Shown here: positions 59,452 through 64,000 of the stretch, in pieces
How the letters are laid out: each line of letters begins with the position of its first letter
How positions within the stretch are numbered: position 1 is the stretch's first letter
From: Bacteroidia bacterium
GTDB lineage: Bacteria > Bacteroidota > Bacteroidia > J057 > JADKCL01
Reading direction: 5' to 3'
Assembly (NCBI GenBank): GCA_020635905.1
Contig: JACJYV010000002.1
Location: 1 to 64,000 of the forward strand
DNA: 64,000 nucleotides
Program-made: the position numbers and the translations under genes
The notes under the pieces: model-generated
What the model was told of the DNA's origin: nothing
Databases searched by the model: none
What the model saw: only the letters and a program-made list of their open reading frames with translations

Positions 59452-60528
59452 TTGCCCAAAACCCAAACCATACTCATCGCAGGCGGTGGACTCGCCGGCA
59501 CCTTCCTCGCGGCGGCACTCTGCCGCCGGGGAAACTCCGTCGTGCTCGCCGACACCCACCTGCCTGGCGCCGCCACCCCTGTGGCCGCCGGCCTTTTCAA
59601 CATCATTACGGGCCGCCTCGCCTCCAAAACCTGGATGGCCGACACCCTCCTCTCCTTCCTCAACGAATTTTTCCGCCAACCCCCTTTCGACTCCCTGGCG
59701 CACCTGCTCCACCATACGCCCATTTACCGTCCCTTCAAAAATATCTTTGAGTATAACGAATGGACAGGCAAATCCGCCGACCCCGCTTTCAGCGGGATCG
59801 TGGAGATCCAGGATGGGCCACTCCAGCCCGATCAGCTCGACAACCCCCATGGCGGACTCTGGATCCGCCCCTGCGGCTGGATTGATGCTGCCACCCTGTG
59901 CCAGCAAATGCAAAACCTGCTGGTCAGCCAGTTTGGCCTGCAGATCGTGCCCCACTTCCTGGATGCATCCCAAATTGACCTAAAACAAAATCAGGTTCGC
60001 CTGGGTGAAATCACCTTCACCTTCGACCACCTTGTTTTCGCCGAAGGATACAGAAGCGTGGAAAATGCACTTTTCCCGGGCATGGACCTCCGTCCTCTCA
60101 AAGGCGAAATTCTCGAAATAGAAATTCCCGGCCTGGAAATCGACTTTGTCCTTTCCAAAAAAATCTACCTGATTCCCCTCGGAAATCACCGCTTCGTCAC
60201 AGGCGCCACTTACGACCGCGACTACGCCAATCCAGATCCCACTGAAGCAGGCACCCAGATTCTTCAGCAACAACTCGAGGCCGCAATCCGCCTGCCTTAC
60301 AAGACATTACACCGCCGCGCGGGTATCCGTCCAACCACCCCCAACCGCCGCCCCATCCTGGGAACCCATCCTGAATATCCACGTATTCACCTTTTCAACG
60401 GAATGGGTACCAAAGGAATGTTGCAGGCACCCTATTTTGCAGACCAAATGGCACAATATCTCGAAGGAAAATCCGATATTCTTAATAGAGACATTGTGCT
60501 CGAACGGGTTTTCCCGAAAAATCCGTAA
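59452..60528 (+). CDS. FAD-dependent oxidoreductase (DAO family)
   Basis: The 358-residue product has the FAD-binding Rossmann start TQTILIAGGGLAGTFLAAAL (GxGxxG as GGGLAG, residues 11-16), and the D-amino-acid-oxidase-type motifs VAAGLFNIITGR, LKGEILEIEI, RRAGIRPTTPNRRPILGTH and GMGTKGMLQAPY. Substrate unknown; such proteins oxidise amino acids or glycine-like substrates. No ATG is available upstream of the core, so the start is a TTG at 59452. The surface-protein gene follows by 13 bp. Confidence 0.85.
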   Translation: MPKTQTILIAGGGLAGTFLAAALCRRGNSVVLADTHLPGAATPVAAGLFNIITGRLASKTWMADTLLSFLNEFFRQPPFDSLAHLLHHTPIYRPFKNIFEYNEWTGKSADPAFSGIVEIQDGPLQPDQLDNPHGGLWIRPCGWIDAATLCQQMQNLLVSQFGLQIVPHFLDASQIDLKQNQVRLGEITFTFDHLVFAEGYRSVENALFPGMDLRPLKGEILEIEIPGLEIDFVLSKKIYLIPLGNHRFVTGATYDRDYANPDPTEAGTQILQQQLEAAIRLPYKTLHRRAGIRPTTPNRRPILGTHPEYPRIHLFNGMGTKGMLQAPYFADQMAQYLEGKSDILNRDIVLERVFPKNP

Positions 60529-60541
60529 ATTCAATCTTCAC

Positions 60542-63500
60542 ATGCATAAACGGACCACCATATTTCTGCTTTTGCTCACCTTTTTCGGGATGCAACTCCC
60601 CGCCCAGATGCTGGGCGAAAGGGAAGGAAAGCAAATCGTAAACAATAAAGAGTTTGCGTGGAAAGAAATTGGCACTGTCAATTTTGATGTGCATTACTAT
60701 GCCGACGATCCCCTGCTGGCTGAGCAGGTGGCAAAATATGCCGAAGAAGCCCTCTACCAGGTTTCGGCCCTGCTCGACTACCGCCACAAAGAGCGCTTTG
60801 CGCTCTGGGTCTATACCCATGAGTACGACCTCCTGCAATCCAATCAGTTTGGCCGCGACGAAAGCAAACGGCAGGGAGTCAATCCTCTGCTCAACAACAG
60901 CGGCAGCCTGGTCTATCCGGGTTCTATGAACCAGTTGCGGGCCACGGTGCGGGCCGAAGTGGCGCATTTGCTGCTCAAAGAATTTTACTACGGGGGAGGC
61001 ATCCAGGTTTCCGTACAAAATCAGGTGCTGCTGCATACGCCTGATTGGTTTGTACAGGGCTTTTCCGACTTTGTGGGCAAAGGCTGGACCTTCGAGGACG
61101 AAATGTACATGTCGAGCCTCAACCGCGAAAACCTGGTCAATTATGCCGTGGAAGGCAACGATTACATCAATCGGGTGACCCGCAAATCCATCTGGTTTTA
61201 CATCAGCAAACAGTACGGCAACGAAAAATTATCTGAAATTTTCTACATGACCCGCCTCACCCGCTCCGTGGAAGGCGGCATCATCACCGTGCTGGGCATT
61301 ACCCTCAAAACCCTGACCGAACGCTGGCGCGAATTCATGCTGGGCCGCATGTCGGCCAATGCTGAAAATAGGGTGGATTTCACCTCTCTTTCCAAAAAAA
61401 TCAATCTTTCGCCTAAAGACGAGCTGATCTCACATGCAGTCAATCCCGTCTCGGGTGAAGTGGCTCTTTTCCTCATGCGCAGGGGAAAACAACGGGTGGA
61501 AATCTATGCTCCTGAAAAACGAACCTTTCGCGAAACGGGTATCAAAGGGGGATTTGCCACAGAACAAATGGAGGAATTTCACCTGAAAGTCCCCATGTCA
61601 TGGAGCCGCGACGGTCGCTTTCTGCTTACCATGGTGTTCGACAACGGGTTTGAAAAAATGACCCTTTATGATTCCAAAAACGGAGCCATCAGCAGCATTC
61701 CTTACCAGCCCATGGTTGACCGCGTATTGGGCTTCGACTGGACTCCCGGCGAAAATCTGGCCATTGTGTCTGCTTTGAAAAACGGGCAGGTGGACCTTTT
61801 CTACCACAAGCCGGGCACCAACCAGTTTCGCCAGATCACAGACGATGGCTTCGACAAGCTTTCCCCCGTGGTGAGTCCCGACGGGCAGTACGTTTACTTT
61901 TCGTCCAATCGCGACTCCATCCATCCCAAATCTGGTACACTTGATTATCTCGTTTACCGCAATTTCCTGGATATTTTCCGCCTGGATCTGAACGACAAGG
62001 AAGCGGTGGCAGAACCTGTCACCCAAACGGATGAGGTAAATGAATACCCCCTTTATTTTGCCAGCAGCTTCGAACTGGTTTTCCTTTCAGACGAGCCCGG
62101 CATTTATAATCTGGTCAAACGAAATGTATTTCTGGGTGATGTGACCCGCCTTACCAATGTTTTACAGGGATTCTACCAGGTTTCGCTCAGCGATTCCATG
62201 GTGTGGTTTTCCACCCCGATCAAAGGCAGATTAGAACTTTTTGGCAGCCCGGCTCAGTCTATGCTGGCCGAGCATTCCCTCAATATTACCGACCTGCGCT
62301 TCCTCAAGCATCTTGCCTGGCAGGAAATGCTGAAAAAAGAGAAGAACAAGGACATTGTCATTGTGCCCGAACCCGTCAGGGAACTTCCCACCCTGGTTTT
62401 GGATACGCCCGTGGTGAAACCAGATTCTCCCGCCACCAAAGAACCCGTCAAATTCTACGTGTTTGATGAAGAAGAGGACGGCAATAATAAGCCAGACAAT
62501 CGCACCAAACGTCCCAGCACGAGAAGCATTCTGAAAAAACAGGAGAAAAAGGAGGAGAAGAATTTCAATGACGTGGTGACACATAATCCCAGCCGTTCCA
62601 AAAACAAATGGGCTTCTGATTACATCAGCACCATGGTTGGATTCAGTCCGCCCTGGTATGGACATAAGTACAAGACTCTGCTCAATATCCTGGCCGAAGT
62701 GGGCATCAGCGATTTGCAGGGAAATCACCGCATCATTGCGGGTATCCGCCCTTACCTCTTCAACTTCAAGAGTTCTGATTTTCATGTGAATTACACTTAC
62801 CTGAAAAAACGAACAGACCTCTTTGTGGGCCTGCGGCAGCGCACGCGCTACCTCAACACCACTTCCCCTTTCCAAAACGATTTTCACATCCGTTATTACG
62901 GATTTGATCTCAACGCTGGAGCCATTTATCCAATCAACCGTTTCACCAGCATTTCTGCCCGCACCCAGCTCACCTATGCAAGGCGTTACGATCTGGATTA
63001 CACCTTTCCTCCCGACAGCATCAACCTGGATGGAGCCGACCTCGTGCCCGGGGTAGGGGTCAATTTCCTCTTCGACGATACCCGGCAGCAGGACGGATTT
63101 ACCCTTTCGGGGATGCGGGCCGAGGCAGATCTGAGTGCTAATTATTCGATTGGAAACAAGTCCATGCAGTTTGCCACCCTCCGTCTGGATCTGAGAAAAT
63201 ACACCCCCGTGTTTGGAAAAATTGTGCTGGCGACCCGCCTGGCCGCCGGGGGTAGCATTGGACCCAATCCGCAGCGCTTCTACATGGGCGGGGTGGACAA
63301 TATGCTCTCAGGCATCCAAAACGGGGCAGATATGCCCCTCAACAATCAAACCTGGGTTTCCAGTTTCTCCTTCATGGACTACATCACCCCCATGCGGGGC
63401 TTTCTCTATAATGCCCGCAACGGATCCAAGTATGTGGCTGCCAATGCAGAATTCCGCATCCCCATTTCCCGCATGATTTCCCAAACCCTCAATTCCAATC

Positions 63501-63781
63501 CCATTTACAACCTGGAATTCATTCCCTTTTTCGACATTGGCACCATCTGGGACAAGGGAAATCCGCTTTCGCAGAAGAATCCCATCAACAACGATCCCAT
63601 CATTTCCCCGCCGCTCACCATCAACGTGCAGACCCTCAAAAGTCCCTTCCTGATCGGGTTTGGATCGGGGGTCAGGTTTACTTTGATTGGCTATTCTGCC
63701 CGCGCAGATCTGGCCTGGGGGATGGAAGATTATACCATTCAAAAACCAAGAATTCAGCTATCTTTGGGCAAGAATTTTTAA
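60542..63781 (+). CDS. Large outer-membrane protein: peptidase-like, beta-propeller and barrel regions
   Basis: About 1079 residues from the ATG at 60542, which starts a signal peptide (TTIFLLLLTFFGMQLPAQ). Residues about 30-270 resemble M1/MA-type peptidases, but the zinc-site HExxH is replaced by RAEVAHLLLKEF. Next are TolB-like WD40 blades (SRDGRFLLTMVFD, PDGQYVYFSSNRDS), then a charged linker, and a C-terminal barrel of the Omp85/surface antigen type (VNFLFDDTRQQDGFTLSG, FYMGGVDNMLSG, SLGKNF end). Probably a surface or outer-membrane protein with inactive peptidase part; function unknown. In-frame ATG upstream at 60437 overlaps the previous gene and was not used. Confidence 0.82.
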   Translation: MHKRTTIFLLLLTFFGMQLPAQMLGEREGKQIVNNKEFAWKEIGTVNFDVHYYADDPLLAEQVAKYAEEALYQVSALLDYRHKERFALWVYTHEYDLLQSNQFGRDESKRQGVNPLLNNSGSLVYPGSMNQLRATVRAEVAHLLLKEFYYGGGIQVSVQNQVLLHTPDWFVQGFSDFVGKGWTFEDEMYMSSLNRENLVNYAVEGNDYINRVTRKSIWFYISKQYGNEKLSEIFYMTRLTRSVEGGIITVLGITLKTLTERWREFMLGRMSANAENRVDFTSLSKKINLSPKDELISHAVNPVSGEVALFLMRRGKQRVEIYAPEKRTFRETGIKGGFATEQMEEFHLKVPMSWSRDGRFLLTMVFDNGFEKMTLYDSKNGAISSIPYQPMVDRVLGFDWTPGENLAIVSALKNGQVDLFYHKPGTNQFRQITDDGFDKLSPVVSPDGQYVYFSSNRDSIHPKSGTLDYLVYRNFLDIFRLDLNDKEAVAEPVTQTDEVNEYPLYFASSFELVFLSDEPGIYNLVKRNVFLGDVTRLTNVLQGFYQVSLSDSMVWFSTPIKGRLELFGSPAQSMLAEHSLNITDLRFLKHLAWQEMLKKEKNKDIVIVPEPVRELPTLVLDTPVVKPDSPATKEPVKFYVFDEEEDGNNKPDNRTKRPSTRSILKKQEKKEEKNFNDVVTHNPSRSKNKWASDYISTMVGFSPPWYGHKYKTLLNILAEVGISDLQGNHRIIAGIRPYLFNFKSSDFHVNYTYLKKRTDLFVGLRQRTRYLNTTSPFQNDFHIRYYGFDLNAGAIYPINRFTSISARTQLTYARRYDLDYTFPPDSINLDGADLVPGVGVNFLFDDTRQQDGFTLSGMRAEADLSANYSIGNKSMQFATLRLDLRKYTPVFGKIVLATRLAAGGSIGPNPQRFYMGGVDNMLSGIQNGADMPLNNQTWVSSFSFMDYITPMRGFLYNARNGSKYVAANAEFRIPISRMISQTLNSNPIYNLEFIPFFDIGTIWDKGNPLSQKNPINNDPIISPPLTINVQTLKSPFLIGFGSGVRFTLIGYSARADLAWGMEDYTIQKPRIQLSLGKNF

Positions 63782-63796
63782 TTCTTCCAGTTATAG

Positions 63797-64000
63797 TTGA
63801 TTTCTAAAAGCAACTCTCCCAATTTTTCCGCGCATGCGGGACTCACCATTGCCGCGGTCATTTACGGCATCAATTATTTCACCCTCAAATTTTCTCTCAA
63901 CGAAGGTGTTCACCCCTGGGCTATTCTTTCCCTGCGCAGCCTGACCGGCCTGATTGCTTTTTCTTCCCTGCAGATTTTTTTCATCCGTGAGTGGGTCAAA
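63797..64000 (+). CDS. EamA/DMT-family transporter, partial (5' end)
   Basis: The first 68 codons run off the right edge. The visible peptide has a membrane helix with AGLTIAAVIYGINYFTLK, then HPWAILSLRSLTGLIAF, the typical first repeat of EamA (drug/metabolite exporter) permeases. A stop codon (TAG) lies immediately upstream of the TTG at 63797 in the same frame, and no ATG is present, so TTG is the likely start. Substrate unknown. Confidence 0.7.
   Translation, partial: MISKSNSPNFSAHAGLTIAAVIYGINYFTLKFSLNEGVHPWAILSLRSLTGLIAFSSLQIFFIREWVK

Noticed and set aside
60437..60541. Upstream extension of the large outer-membrane protein from the ATG at 60437
   Set aside because: It overlaps the oxidoreductase gene and precedes a clear signal peptide starting at 60542.
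1..64000. CRISPR array, intact insertion sequence or prophage
   Set aside because: No regularly spaced repeats, no transposase or phage genes among the supported coding regions.

Overview
The window is a stretch of chromosome from a member of the Bacteroidota, most likely a gliding or surface-associated relative of the Saprospiria/Chitinophagia. Evidence: a type IX secretion/gliding set (sprA, sprE/porW, porP/sprF, gldK-gldL-gldM-gldN), three proteins with T9SS-type C-terminal sorting domains, Bacteroidota-type promoters (TTTG - about 19 to 21 bp - TAnnTTTG), and few Shine-Dalgarno sequences. No intact insertion sequence, prophage or CRISPR array was seen. The genus cannot be fixed from the sequence alone. 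Layout: 1-5.3 kb holds a GxxExxY nuclease-like gene bracketed by a CTTTGCG-type repeat, a TolC-family efflux protein, a DUF3109 cysteine-cluster protein, an amidohydrolase, a YceI protein with a palindromic operator candidate, and repeat-rich intergenic DNA. lysA (5.3-6.5 kb) is flanked by copies of a REP/MITE-like element. An F1Fo ATP synthase operon atpB-E-F-H-A-G runs right to left from 11.9 to 6.7 kb; beta and epsilon are absent, and prominent hairpins follow atpE and atpA. ansA, an outer-membrane barrel, a YciO/TsaC-type protein and two tandem T9SS cargo paralogues follow (12-17.8 kb). A tRNA-Gln/prs/rplY unit and pth come next (20.2-17.9 kb). From 20.3 to 34.7 kb, leftward genes encode a 909-residue T9SS cargo, a small barrel-like protein, the giant SprA translocon protein, RuvA and an NADP-type malic enzyme. 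An isolated 781-residue protein of unknown family lies at 35-37.3 kb. Next is a cell-shape/energy cluster (M23 peptidase, bactofilin, AtpZ, AtpI-like), then rightward sprE, a class A penicillin-binding protein and uvrC (39.5-46.2 kb). A nine-gene leftward run from 56.8 to 46.3 kb carries a GT-C-like membrane protein, a DUF4271 protein, a HemC-like protein lacking catalytic residues, hemD, porP and gldK-L-M-N. The right end has ispF, a membrane protein, an MBL-fold hydrolase, an FAD oxidoreductase, a large surface protein and the start of an EamA transporter. Functionally, the dominant theme is the T9SS: SprA as outer-membrane channel, GldL/GldM as proton-driven motor, GldK/GldN as periplasmic ring, SprE and PorP as accessory parts, with local cargo. 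The most unusual items are the catalytically degenerate HemC homologue in the T9SS gene run, the 781-residue protein, the hairpins placed after exactly the two ATP synthase genes whose products are needed in most copies, and the GxxExxY/CTTTGCG-repeat association.
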